Made by a program: the position numbers and the translations under genes. From positions 1 through 14,688 of the forward strand of contig CAYNRQ010000028.1 in the NCBI GenBank assembly GCA_964399875.1: a DNA stretch of 14,688 bases, in the 5' to 3' direction. Numbering within the stretch: the stretch's first letter is position 1; the number at the start of each line of letters is the position of its first letter. The notes below the pieces were generated by a model. That model saw nothing but the letters and a program-made list of their open reading frames with translations, was not told the origin of the DNA and made no database searches. The DNA is from CAYNRQ01 sp964399875 (GTDB lineage: Archaea; Aenigmatarchaeota; Aenigmatarchaeia; QMZP01). Of the stretch, positions 1 through 5,922 are shown one piece after another.

Positions 1-40
1 CCACTGATCTGTGGTCAGTGGTTCCCAGCAAGGTAACGGC
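1..40 (+). repeat. 40-nt hairpin element, left copy
   Basis: The unit is a 21-nt hairpin (1-9 pairing with 13-21, loop 10-12, one G-T pair at 8/14) followed by a 19-nt tail containing CAAGG. It matches 14649-14688 at about 29 of 40 positions by hand alignment, in the same orientation. Two stem positions changed on both sides (5/17 T-A to C-G; 7/15 A-T to G-C) and one went from G-T to A-T, so pairing is kept. The copies are old relatives, not recent duplicates. Confidence 0.7.
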
Positions 41-140
41 TAATAGGAACCAGCCACTGTGCGGAATTGTTCTCAAACCAATGAACCAGGAGATCCGCAT
101 CCCACCAGTCTTATCCACCAACTGCATGTGAGTGGTGGCA
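1..140 (+). ncRNA. candidate structured RNA or mobile-element end
   Basis: No complete gene lies in 1-173; this part is dense in inverted repeats. Hairpin 1 (1-21) has 9 pairs and a 3-nt loop. TGGTTCC (19-25) can also pair with GGAACCA (46-52), and CAGTGG (16-21) with CCACTG (54-59), so hairpin 1 and a longer 16-59 hairpin exclude each other. GCGGA (61-65) plus TCTC (71-74) pair with GAGATCCGC (90-98), with a 5-nt bulge. CCACCA (115-120) pairs with TGGTGG (133-138). The first 40 nt recur in diverged form at the right end of the window. A 42-codon open frame (3-128, stop TGA 129-131) crosses the same DNA and carries an MNQE stretch reminiscent of archaeal TnpB tails. In IS605-type elements the guide RNA overlaps the tnpB 3' end, so this could be such an RNA or transposon end. 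It could equally be an unrelated repeated RNA. Strand is assigned from the shared orientation of both copies only. Confidence 0.35.
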
Positions 141-144
141 ATGA

Positions 145-160
145 ACTAACCAACTAACCA
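145..160. repeat. tandem 8-bp duplication
   Basis: ACTAACCA occurs twice head to tail (145-152 and 153-160) just outside the structured element and before the stop codon of the TolB-like gene. It may mark the edge of the element or be simple slippage. Confidence 0.6.
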
Positions 161-173
161 TTTGAGAGTGTGC

Positions 174-1733
174 CTATTTTTTGCCAAACGTCACCTTGCA
201 AATATCACTATTAACAATTCTATACATACTTTCTCCCAAAGGCCTGACCTTTTGTGCCACATACACCACTTCATACGCTCTTGGTGACCAAAGGGGCTCT
301 TCTTCCGCAACATCCTTGGTAGAGGTAATCCTCCTGTCCCAAAAACCCGGATCATTACTTCCCATATAAAGTTCACTGGGCCCTTCATGAATAGCAAAGC
401 TGCTATAAATCACAAACCTCTTATCAAACGAACAATCGCTATTATATCTTATAACAAAATGCTTGGAATATTTCTTTATTTGCTCAGCATCTCTAATCAA
501 TGTTTTTTTGCCATCATCCGGATCCACAACAAAAACACTTCCTTTGCCAAAATCAGTGTACTCTTCATATACTATTCTGCCGTCGGGCAACCAGCCAAAA
601 CTCAGCGGAGGCACCTGCTGATTAATATACACCTCTTCAGCGCTTTTAACAATGCACCTGCTGTTGCCTTTTTTATCCACGATATGGATAGAATAAAATC
701 CCTTATCCCCCCCTTTGAACGGTATTTCTTTTAGAGGATACAGATATGCTATTCTCTTGCCATCGGGCGACCACACGGGAAACAAACCGCGAGCAAGAAA
801 CTTTTTATTGTTCCCCTCGGAATCCATTATTGTAATCATTCCACGGTAAGTGGTATATACTATAAGATTGCCATCAGGCGACCAGCTGGCAAACTCCTCA
901 TTTACAAAGGGCGTTCTTGTCAGGTTTTTGATCTCAATAACATCCAGATCAACAATCCCCCCTGCATTATCAATAATTTGGCCGACATCTATGCCAAATT
1001 CATAGGTAATTGTGACCGGGTTTTTAGAAAAGTTCGGACGGGATATATTATAAATTTTTAATTTGCAATCATCATAAACCTTCACGGGAATTTCCCATTT
1101 AACAGCAGTAAAACCAATTTCTGTGTCCCATTTTGTAAAAAGGATATCGCTTGTCTCATAATCAGGGTTTCTTGTCCATTCAGGCAAATTTTTTCTTATG
1201 GCGTTTACCCTTTCTCTTGAAAAGGCGAGATCAAGCGCAGACCCTATCCTGGACACAATGTCAAGATCCACTGGGGATTTCTTTGACAATCCTTTAAACG
1301 GATGCATCCTTGTTTTGTTTCCAGTATCCCAGATATTGTGCTTTCTGAACATCTTAATGCCCGGTAAAAAATCCAGGGCTCTGTCATCAGCACCAAAAAT
1401 ACAGCATGAATACTTAAAGGCGTCAGAGGCAGAAACAACTACAGTATAGACCCCCACACCCTGCTGTTTTATTTTTTTGGGGCCTGAAACCTCTATAGTT
1501 ATTTTTCCATCATCCATCTCCTGAAATATCCCAGACCTCTTATAGTATTGGGAGTGCGTTACTGACTGCCTGTCATGGTATGCCTCTTCCTCGTCGCACC
1601 CGCCAAAAGCCAAAACACCCAAAACCAATGGAACAGCAGCATACTTCCAAAAACCCACTGTTTTCTTCTTAGGTTTTTCATTCAGGGATTCATCAGAATA
1701 AAGTCTTTTTCTCAACGCATTCAACAGGTACAT
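174..1733 (-). CDS. membrane-anchored TolB/PD40-like beta-propeller protein
   Basis: 519 aa, probably an extracytoplasmic protein tethered to the membrane. A basic N-terminus (KPKKK at 20-24) precedes a hydrophobic stretch (about 30-44) ending in FGGC, a lipobox-like site with Cys46, so it is a candidate lipoprotein. Residues about 55-270 match no family I recognise. From about 275 come propeller blades with WSPDG motifs (284-288 and 321-325), a WLPDG variant near 385 and a degenerate WSPRA near 490. In PD40/TolB families such blades mediate protein binding; the partner here is unknown. The ATG at 1733 has no SD but sits about 26 nt from an AT-rich TATA block shared with the divergent synthase gene, so the mRNA is probably leaderless. 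It stands alone on its strand, with the structured element downstream. The propeller call is firm; the role is not known. Confidence 0.8.
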   Translation of the reverse strand: MYLLNALRKRLYSDESLNEKPKKKTVGFWKYAAVPLVLGVLAFGGCDEEEAYHDRQSVTHSQYYKRSGIFQEMDDGKITIEVSGPKKIKQQGVGVYTVVVSASDAFKYSCCIFGADDRALDFLPGIKMFRKHNIWDTGNKTRMHPFKGLSKKSPVDLDIVSRIGSALDLAFSRERVNAIRKNLPEWTRNPDYETSDILFTKWDTEIGFTAVKWEIPVKVYDDCKLKIYNISRPNFSKNPVTITYEFGIDVGQIIDNAGGIVDLDVIEIKNLTRTPFVNEEFASWSPDGNLIVYTTYRGMITIMDSEGNNKKFLARGLFPVWSPDGKRIAYLYPLKEIPFKGGDKGFYSIHIVDKKGNSRCIVKSAEEVYINQQVPPLSFGWLPDGRIVYEEYTDFGKGSVFVVDPDDGKKTLIRDAEQIKKYSKHFVIRYNSDCSFDKRFVIYSSFAIHEGPSELYMGSNDPGFWDRRITSTKDVAEEEPLWSPRAYEVVYVAQKVRPLGESMYRIVNSDICKVTFGKK

Positions 1734-1749
1734 GCTTTATAGATCGAAA

Positions 1750-1770
1750 GGTTATTTAAATTTTTAAACC
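1750..1770. promoter_or_regulatory. shared bidirectional TATA region
   Basis: A 56-bp gap separates the two divergent ATGs. Its centre is a near-symmetric block, GGTTATTTAAA followed by TTTTTAAACC. TTATTTAAA (1752-1760) lies about 30 nt before the + strand ATG, and ATTTAAAT on the minus strand about 26 nt before the - strand ATG. Neither gene has an SD, so both are likely transcribed as leaderless messages from overlapping TATA boxes. Confidence 0.55.
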
Positions 1771-1789
1771 AAAACAACTAACGATTGTT

Positions 1790-2857
1790 ATGGAAAACGA
1801 TATAATTAAGTTCCTTGAAAAGGAGAAGCCCCTAATAGATTCCATAATAAAAAAATATATTCCAGAGAATCTTGATAAGAAGGCTCTGGAGCAGATATTC
1901 GGCAAGGCAAGATATACCTACGATATAGAGGCCTTGAATAAATCCCTTAACGAGCCAATATGGGACTTCCTTAAGAGAGGAGGAAAGAGATGGAGACCCG
2001 CGCTGTTCTTCCTGATAACAGAGGCATTGGGCGGTGACTTAGAAAAGGTCAAGGATTTTGCTATGGTTATAGAGCTTGCCCATAATGGTTCTATAATGAT
2101 AGATGATATTGAGGATTCCGGAGAAATGAGAAGGGGAAAACCATGCGCGCACAAAATGTTTGGTATTGACACGGCATTAAATGCAGGGAATATGATGTAT
2201 TTTTTGCCGCTTCTGGTTTTCATGAAAAACAAAAACAGATTTGACAAGAAAACAATGCTAAGGGCCTATGATGTTTTTTCCCAGGAGATGATAAATATAC
2301 ACGCAGGGCAGGCCATGGACATCTACTGGCATAAGGGAAAGGTCGATAATATAAGGGAAAGCCAGTATCTTCAGATGTGCGCATACAAAACAGGAACCCT
2401 TGCAAGAATGAGTGCAAGGCTGGCCACTGTTCTTTCAGGGGGAACAAAAGAACAAGAGGAAAAGATGGGGAAAATGGCAGAAACAATAGGCATAGCATTC
2501 CAAATACAGGATGATATACTTAGCGCAAGCAGCAAGAAGTTTCAGAGATGCAAGGGATATGGTGATGATATAAAAGAGGGAAAGAGAACACTAATGGTTA
2601 TTAATGCCCTGGAGAAGGCTGATAAAAAAGACAGAAAAAGGCTTTTAGAAATCATAAATATGCATACAAACAAAAAAGAACTTGTAAAAGAGGCAATAGA
2701 TATTTTAAATAAATACGATTCAATTAATTATGCAAAGGAATTCGCAAGAAAGCTCGTGACTGAATCATGGAAAGATGTCGACCCGATATTAAAGGACTCG
2801 GAGGCAAAAAGCAAACTAAAAAGGTTTGTTGATTTTCTCGTTGAGAGGGATATTTAA
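1790..2857 (+). CDS. polyprenyl (geranylgeranyl-type) diphosphate synthase
   Basis: 355 aa, trans-isoprenyl diphosphate synthase. It condenses isopentenyl diphosphate with allylic diphosphates to make the C20 or longer precursor of archaeal ether lipids. GGKRWRP (64-70) is the substrate-binding region. The first aspartate-rich motif is DDIED (105-109), followed by RRGKP (114-118). The second is QIQDDILS (238-245), where the usual last Asp is Ser244/Ser245. GDDIKEGK (258-265) follows. The IDDIED..RRG..AH pattern and the incomplete second motif resemble eukaryotic-type (type III) GGPP synthases more than the common HDDxxD archaeal and bacterial form. Five residues before the first Asp is Gly100, not a bulky aromatic, so product length cannot be assumed to be C20. 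No SD precedes the ATG; the TATA block points to a leaderless mRNA. SecE follows after a short gap with its own TATA box. Confidence 0.9.
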   Translation: MENDIIKFLEKEKPLIDSIIKKYIPENLDKKALEQIFGKARYTYDIEALNKSLNEPIWDFLKRGGKRWRPALFFLITEALGGDLEKVKDFAMVIELAHNGSIMIDDIEDSGEMRRGKPCAHKMFGIDTALNAGNMMYFLPLLVFMKNKNRFDKKTMLRAYDVFSQEMINIHAGQAMDIYWHKGKVDNIRESQYLQMCAYKTGTLARMSARLATVLSGGTKEQEEKMGKMAETIGIAFQIQDDILSASSKKFQRCKGYGDDIKEGKRTLMVINALEKADKKDRKRLLEIINMHTNKKELVKEAIDILNKYDSINYAKEFARKLVTESWKDVDPILKDSEAKSKLKRFVDFLVERDI

Positions 2858-2871
2858 AAGCAATCAACAAA

Positions 2872-2880
2872 TTTATATTT
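2872..2880 (+). promoter_or_regulatory. TATA box of the secE-spt5 operon
   Basis: TTTATATTT lies in the short gap after the synthase. A start about 26 nt from its centre falls near 2902, which is downstream of the ATG at 2896 but upstream of the ATG at 2914. This helps choose the secE start. Confidence 0.5.
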
Positions 2881-2913
2881 AATGATTCACATTAAATGAG
2901 TAGAAAGGTTATT

Positions 2914-3084
2914 ATGCTTAACATAAAGGAACTGTTAAGAAAATACAGAAGGGTTTTGCAGATAGCAAGGAAACCAGGAAAAGACGAATTCGTCACATCA
3001 GGAAAGATATGCGCCCTGGGAATACTTTTAATAGGATTCATAGGCTTTGTTATATTCATAGCCTTTGTGTTAATGGGAATCTAG
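2914..3084 (+). CDS. secE: preprotein translocase subunit SecE (Sec61 gamma)
   Basis: 56 aa from this start. SecE clamps SecY in the membrane as part of the SecYE translocon. An amphipathic, basic N-terminal helix (KELLRKYRRVLQIARKP) ends in the KPGKDEF segment typical of the family and leads into one C-terminal membrane helix (roughly the last 25 residues). An in-frame ATG at 2896 would add MSRKVI, but it lies before the expected transcription start. The 2914 ATG has AAAGGTT just upstream as a weak SD and gives the usual archaeal SecE length. The next gene, spt5, starts 9 nt after the stop, the normal archaeal partner order. Identity rests on the motif, the size and this context. Confidence 0.85.
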   Translation: MLNIKELLRKYRRVLQIARKPGKDEFVTSGKICALGILLIGFIGFVIFIAFVLMGI

Positions 3085-3087
3085 GTG
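3083..3087 (+). promoter_or_regulatory. SD site of spt5 overlapping the secE stop
   Basis: AGGTG overlaps the TAG of secE (3082-3084) and stands 6 nt before the spt5 ATG at 3094. This suggests translational coupling in a secE-spt5 message. Confidence 0.6.
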
Positions 3088-3093
3088 TGATAC

Positions 3094-3915
3094 ATGCCGA
3101 TTTATACATTAAGAACCACATCAGGAAGAGAGGACATCGTGATAGACATACTAACATCCAAGATAAAGGCAGAGAGCCTTGATATAAAATCCATTTTTCA
3201 TCCAGCAGAGTTAAAGGGTTACATATTCATTGAGGGAAGTCCTGGCACTATACACAGGGCAATACAGGGGTTGATGCATATAAGAGGCCTTATAGAGAAA
3301 CCGGTTAAATTAGAAGAGATCCAGCACTTCCTAGAATCAAAGAAGGTGAGAATGAGGATTAACATTGATGACACCATAGAGATTATAGGGGGGCCTTTCA
3401 AGGGAGAAAAAGGAAAGATCAAGAGAATAGACAAGGTTAAGGATGAGGTCACTATTGAATTGTTCGAGGCGTCAATACCCATCCCAGTCACAATAGCCAC
3501 AGAGTTTATTAAGGTGGTTAAGAGGGCAAAACCAGAGGAAGAAGAAAAACCAAAGGAAAAACCAGCACAAGAGGATATCATGCCCAGTCAAGATGCAAAG
3601 GAAGAGATGCAGGTTCCTCAAGAAGAGGAAAAACTACCCGAAGAAAAAAAGAAGTTCAGCCTTGATGAATTTAGAAAGGAGATGGGTGTGGAGCCAGCCA
3701 AGCCCGCCGAGGATGAAGAAAAAGCAGAGATAGAGGAAGAAAGGCCAAAGGAGATGATAGAGCAGGAAGCAAAGGAAGGAGAGCACCTGATAAAGGAAGG
3801 CGAAGAAGAATATCCACCAAAGGAGCCAGGAAAGCCAGAACCTGAGCAGGCAGCAGAGGTTGGAAAACCAGCAGAAGAGAAGAAAGAAAAACCAAAAAAG
3901 GAAGAAAAGGAGTAA
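3094..3915 (+). CDS. spt5: transcription elongation factor Spt5 (NusG homologue) with long charged tail
   Basis: 273 aa. Spt5 binds the clamp of RNA polymerase, usually with Spt4, and raises processivity. The NGN domain covers about 1-82 (start MPIYTLRTTSGRE, with the FHPAELKGYIFIE strand region). The KOW domain covers about 90-145 (GGPFKGEKGKIKRID). Archaeal Spt5 normally ends near this point, at about 145-150 aa. Here another 128 residues (146-273) follow, very rich in Lys, Glu and Pro. One less simple patch, FSLDEFRKEMGV at 188-199, could be a short helical binding motif. No frameshift is needed, and the tail stays in frame to a TAA that abuts the stop of the opposing antiporter gene. The core assignment is firm; the role of the tail is unknown. 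Confidence 0.93.
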   Translation: MPIYTLRTTSGREDIVIDILTSKIKAESLDIKSIFHPAELKGYIFIEGSPGTIHRAIQGLMHIRGLIEKPVKLEEIQHFLESKKVRMRINIDDTIEIIGGPFKGEKGKIKRIDKVKDEVTIELFEASIPIPVTIATEFIKVVKRAKPEEEEKPKEKPAQEDIMPSQDAKEEMQVPQEEEKLPEEKKKFSLDEFRKEMGVEPAKPAEDEEKAEIEEERPKEMIEQEAKEGEHLIKEGEEEYPPKEPGKPEPEQAAEVGKPAEEKKEKPKKEEKE

Positions 3916-3923
3916 CTACTCCT
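3908..3923. repeat. inverted repeat spanning two convergent stop codons
   Basis: AGGAGT (3908-3913) and ACTCCT (3918-3923) form a 6-bp stem with a 4-nt loop that contains parts of both stop codons (TAA 3913-3915 on +, TAG at 3918-3916 on -). No T-tract follows closely, so it is not a classic terminator. It could fold at the 3' end of either message. Confidence 0.5.
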
Positions 3924-5220
3924 CACTCCCCATGCTTTCATTCACTTCTAGATATTTCGAATCAGGTATTTTAGATTCTTTAATCTTTGTCCCGCCTTTA
4001 TAGCCTCTTCTTAATACAGCAGTCATTCCTGTGCTAAACAGCACACTCAGTAGGATAACAAGGAATATTATATTCATCATCTTCGGCGCAGCAAATAAAG
4101 CGGCCGGGGTTCCCAAGGCAAGAACACTTGTGGCTACAATAGGCGCCATCGCTGCAGCTGACAGGCCTCTGGGAGCAACAAAAGACATCAAAATAAGCTC
4201 CCTTCTTGAGAATTTATCTTTCATATTGCCAATGGCAGGAAAGAAGAATACCAGCCTTGAAAACACAACTATAACAAAGAATGCCACTATAAGCATGAAC
4301 TCTTGAATGGTTATGAAAAGGCTGACACTGGCTCCCAGCAGAGTGAATACGGATATCCTCAGCATCTCAGATAACTGATTCTCAAAGGCCAGCATCTCCT
4401 GTTTCTCCTTGAACTTCATATTGCCTATTATAATACCTGTTATTGCAACAGCAAGCATACCAGAACCACCAACATTCTCAGCGAGCGCATACGATATCAG
4501 GGATACAGAAAGCAGTGTAAGAACAGTGTAGTACTTAAGCTTTTTTATTATTTTTCCCACTGCAAGGCCTATGACAATTCCTGTTCCTATACCAGCCACA
4601 ACCATAAGCCAAAACTGGGACAGATACCCCATTGGTGCAAAAAGCGCACCCGGCTCGGCTTTAACAAAATCCAGGAACAGAATAGGAAGAAGAACAGTTA
4701 GCGGTGTATTAAAAATAGACTCTAGTTTCAGGATGGACACGGATTTTTTAAATCTGGCCAATGACTTTTCAAAGGGCAGTATAACCTCTGTAGCTGTTCC
4801 ACTTATAATAGCTGCCAGTAAAAAAGCATATACAAAATCCAAGCCAAAAATAAACCTCACAAACAGACCAAGAAATATAGTGCTAAAAATAACACCAACA
4901 ACACCCAGTTTTAAAGAGATGCCAGACAGCCTTTTAAATGTCTTGAAATTAAGACAAAACGCGCCACTGAAAACAATTATTATCAAGGCGAGCAACCTGA
5001 GAAAATCAGGGATAGCGCCCATAGCACCAACATCAACAAGGGTAACACTTATGCTCTGCGTAACAGCAGGATTTGCAAATATTGTTGGACCAAGAACCAA
5101 ACCAAGAACAATAAGAAAGAAGGTATCGGGTATGTTCCATTTTTTTAGAAAGCTTGCAACTATTACACCAAGACCAAGCAGAATACCAAAATATGTTATG
5201 GCAAGAGTAACATCAACCAT
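3916..5220 (-). CDS. CPA-type cation:proton antiporter family protein
   Basis: 434 aa, polytopic membrane protein of the Na+/H+ exchanger fold with about 12 hydrophobic segments and a hydrophilic C-terminal tail (roughly the last 35 residues). Family landmarks are the early IPDTFFLIVLGLVLGP segment (30-45), the ISGTATEVILP segment (139-149) where relatives carry SATDP or similar, ESIFNT (167-172) where CPA1 proteins normally have an ESxxND motif, and APRGLSAAAMA near 350 matching the conserved RG helix. Glu167 and Asn171 are kept, but the ion-binding Asp of ND is Thr172. Ion choice and coupling are therefore uncertain. The gene sits inverted inside the secE-spt5-L11 cluster. A TATA-like ATTATTAAAT about 25 nt before the ATG and no SD suggest a leaderless message. 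Confidence 0.85.
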   Translation of the reverse strand: MVDVTLAITYFGILLGLGVIVASFLKKWNIPDTFFLIVLGLVLGPTIFANPAVTQSISVTLVDVGAMGAIPDFLRLLALIIIVFSGAFCLNFKTFKRLSGISLKLGVVGVIFSTIFLGLFVRFIFGLDFVYAFLLAAIISGTATEVILPFEKSLARFKKSVSILKLESIFNTPLTVLLPILFLDFVKAEPGALFAPMGYLSQFWLMVVAGIGTGIVIGLAVGKIIKKLKYYTVLTLLSVSLISYALAENVGGSGMLAVAITGIIIGNMKFKEKQEMLAFENQLSEMLRISVFTLLGASVSLFITIQEFMLIVAFFVIVVFSRLVFFFPAIGNMKDKFSRRELILMSFVAPRGLSAAAMAPIVATSVLALGTPAALFAAPKMMNIIFLVILLSVLFSTGMTAVLRRGYKGGTKIKESKIPDSKYLEVNESMGSEE

Positions 5221-5240
5221 GTATATTTATGGGAAAAATG

Positions 5241-5250
5241 ATTTAATAAT
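5241..5250 (-). promoter_or_regulatory. TATA box for the antiporter gene
   Basis: On the minus strand this reads ATTATTAAAT, centred about 25 nt before the ATG at 5220, the distance expected for a leaderless archaeal transcript. Confidence 0.45.
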
Positions 5251-5257
5251 GTTTAAG

Positions 5258-5266
5258 TATTTAAAT
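5258..5266 (+). promoter_or_regulatory. TATA box for uL11
   Basis: TATTTAAAT is centred near 5262, which places transcription start near 5288. That leaves a leader of about 18 nt holding the GGTG SD (5297-5300) before the ATG at 5306. Confidence 0.5.
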
Positions 5267-5305
5267 GAAATAATGGATTAATATATATCGGTCAGCGGTG
5301 TAAAG

Positions 5306-5899
5306 ATGGGAAAACAAACAATAGAAACAATGGTTAAAGGAGGAAAGGCAACAGCAGGGCCACCTCTAGGCCCGGCCCTTGGTCCATTAAAGGTCAACAC
5401 AAAGGCCGTTGTGGACAAAATAAATGAAAAAACAAAGGACATGGCTGGCATGGATGTTCCTGTCAAGGTCATTGTTGACACAGAGACAAAGGATTTTAAG
5501 GTCGTTGTTGGCACACCTCCGGTATCAGCCCTGATAAAGAAAGAACTCAATCTGGACAAGGGAAGCGGGGAGGCAGGAATAAAAAGGGTCGGTGATCTTA
5601 CAGAAGAGCAGGTTAAGAAGATAGCAAGGATAAAGTTCGGTTCTGATGCTGAACCCTGTGTTAGCCAGGTCAAGGGAACATGCAGAAGCATGGGTGTAAC
5701 AATAGGTGAAGGTGCTATCACAGAGGAAGAGAAAAAGAAATACGAAGAGCTTGAGAAACAGAAAGCGGCTGAAGAGGCTACAAAGGCAGCTATAAAAGCA
5801 GAAAAGCCGGCAGAAGGCGAAGCAGAGGCTGAAGCCAAGGAAGCGCCCCAGGAAGAAAAGGCCGCTGAGGAAAAGAAGGAAGATACCAAAAAAGAATAA
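5306..5899 (+). CDS. rpl11: 50S ribosomal protein L11 (uL11) with charged tail
   Basis: 197 aa. uL11 binds the GTPase-associated region of 23S rRNA at the base of the P stalk. The signature GGKATAGPPLGPALGPL (12-28) is near perfect, followed by VNKI-type VDKINEKTKD (36-45) and PVKVIVDTE (52-60). The rRNA-binding C-terminal domain (about 72-135) has GTCRSMGVTI at 125-134. Archaeal uL11 usually ends near residue 160; here residues 141-197 are an Ala/Glu/Lys-rich tail. The ATG follows GGTG with a 5-nt spacer. The gene is cut off from spt5 by the inverted antiporter and from uL1 by two unrelated genes, although all belong to one conserved archaeal order. Confidence 0.96.
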   Translation: MGKQTIETMVKGGKATAGPPLGPALGPLKVNTKAVVDKINEKTKDMAGMDVPVKVIVDTETKDFKVVVGTPPVSALIKKELNLDKGSGEAGIKRVGDLTEEQVKKIARIKFGSDAEPCVSQVKGTCRSMGVTIGEGAITEEEKKKYEELEKQKAAEEATKAAIKAEKPAEGEAEAEAKEAPQEEKAAEEKKEDTKKE

Positions 5900-5903
5900 T
5901 ATT
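5895..5903 (+). promoter_or_regulatory. possible TATA box for the HD-domain gene
   Basis: AATAATATT overlaps the uL11 stop and is centred about 24 nt before the ATG at 5923, which has no SD. The HD gene may therefore have its own leaderless transcript in addition to read-through from uL11. Confidence 0.3.
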
Positions 5904-5922
5904 CAAAAACCAATTCTATTAT

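Noticed and set aside
1..40. CRISPR repeat-spacer unit
   Set aside because: The unit has a hairpin like some CRISPR repeats, but the part that would be spacer is also similar between copies, only one copy is seen at each end, and no cas gene is present.
3618..3941. 107-codon - strand frame opposite the Spt5 tail
   Set aside because: Ser/Phe-rich mirror of GAA/AAG repeats in the charged tail; no promoter or SD.
4571..5281. 236-codon + strand frame opposite the antiporter
   Set aside because: It is antisense to a clear transporter whose hydrophobic pattern is intact, has no SD or family match, and its product is a low-complexity mirror of the membrane helices.
5278..5913. 211-codon - strand frame opposite uL11
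   Set aside because: Mirror of the uL11 gene; the Ser/Ala-rich start is just the complement of the K/E tail.
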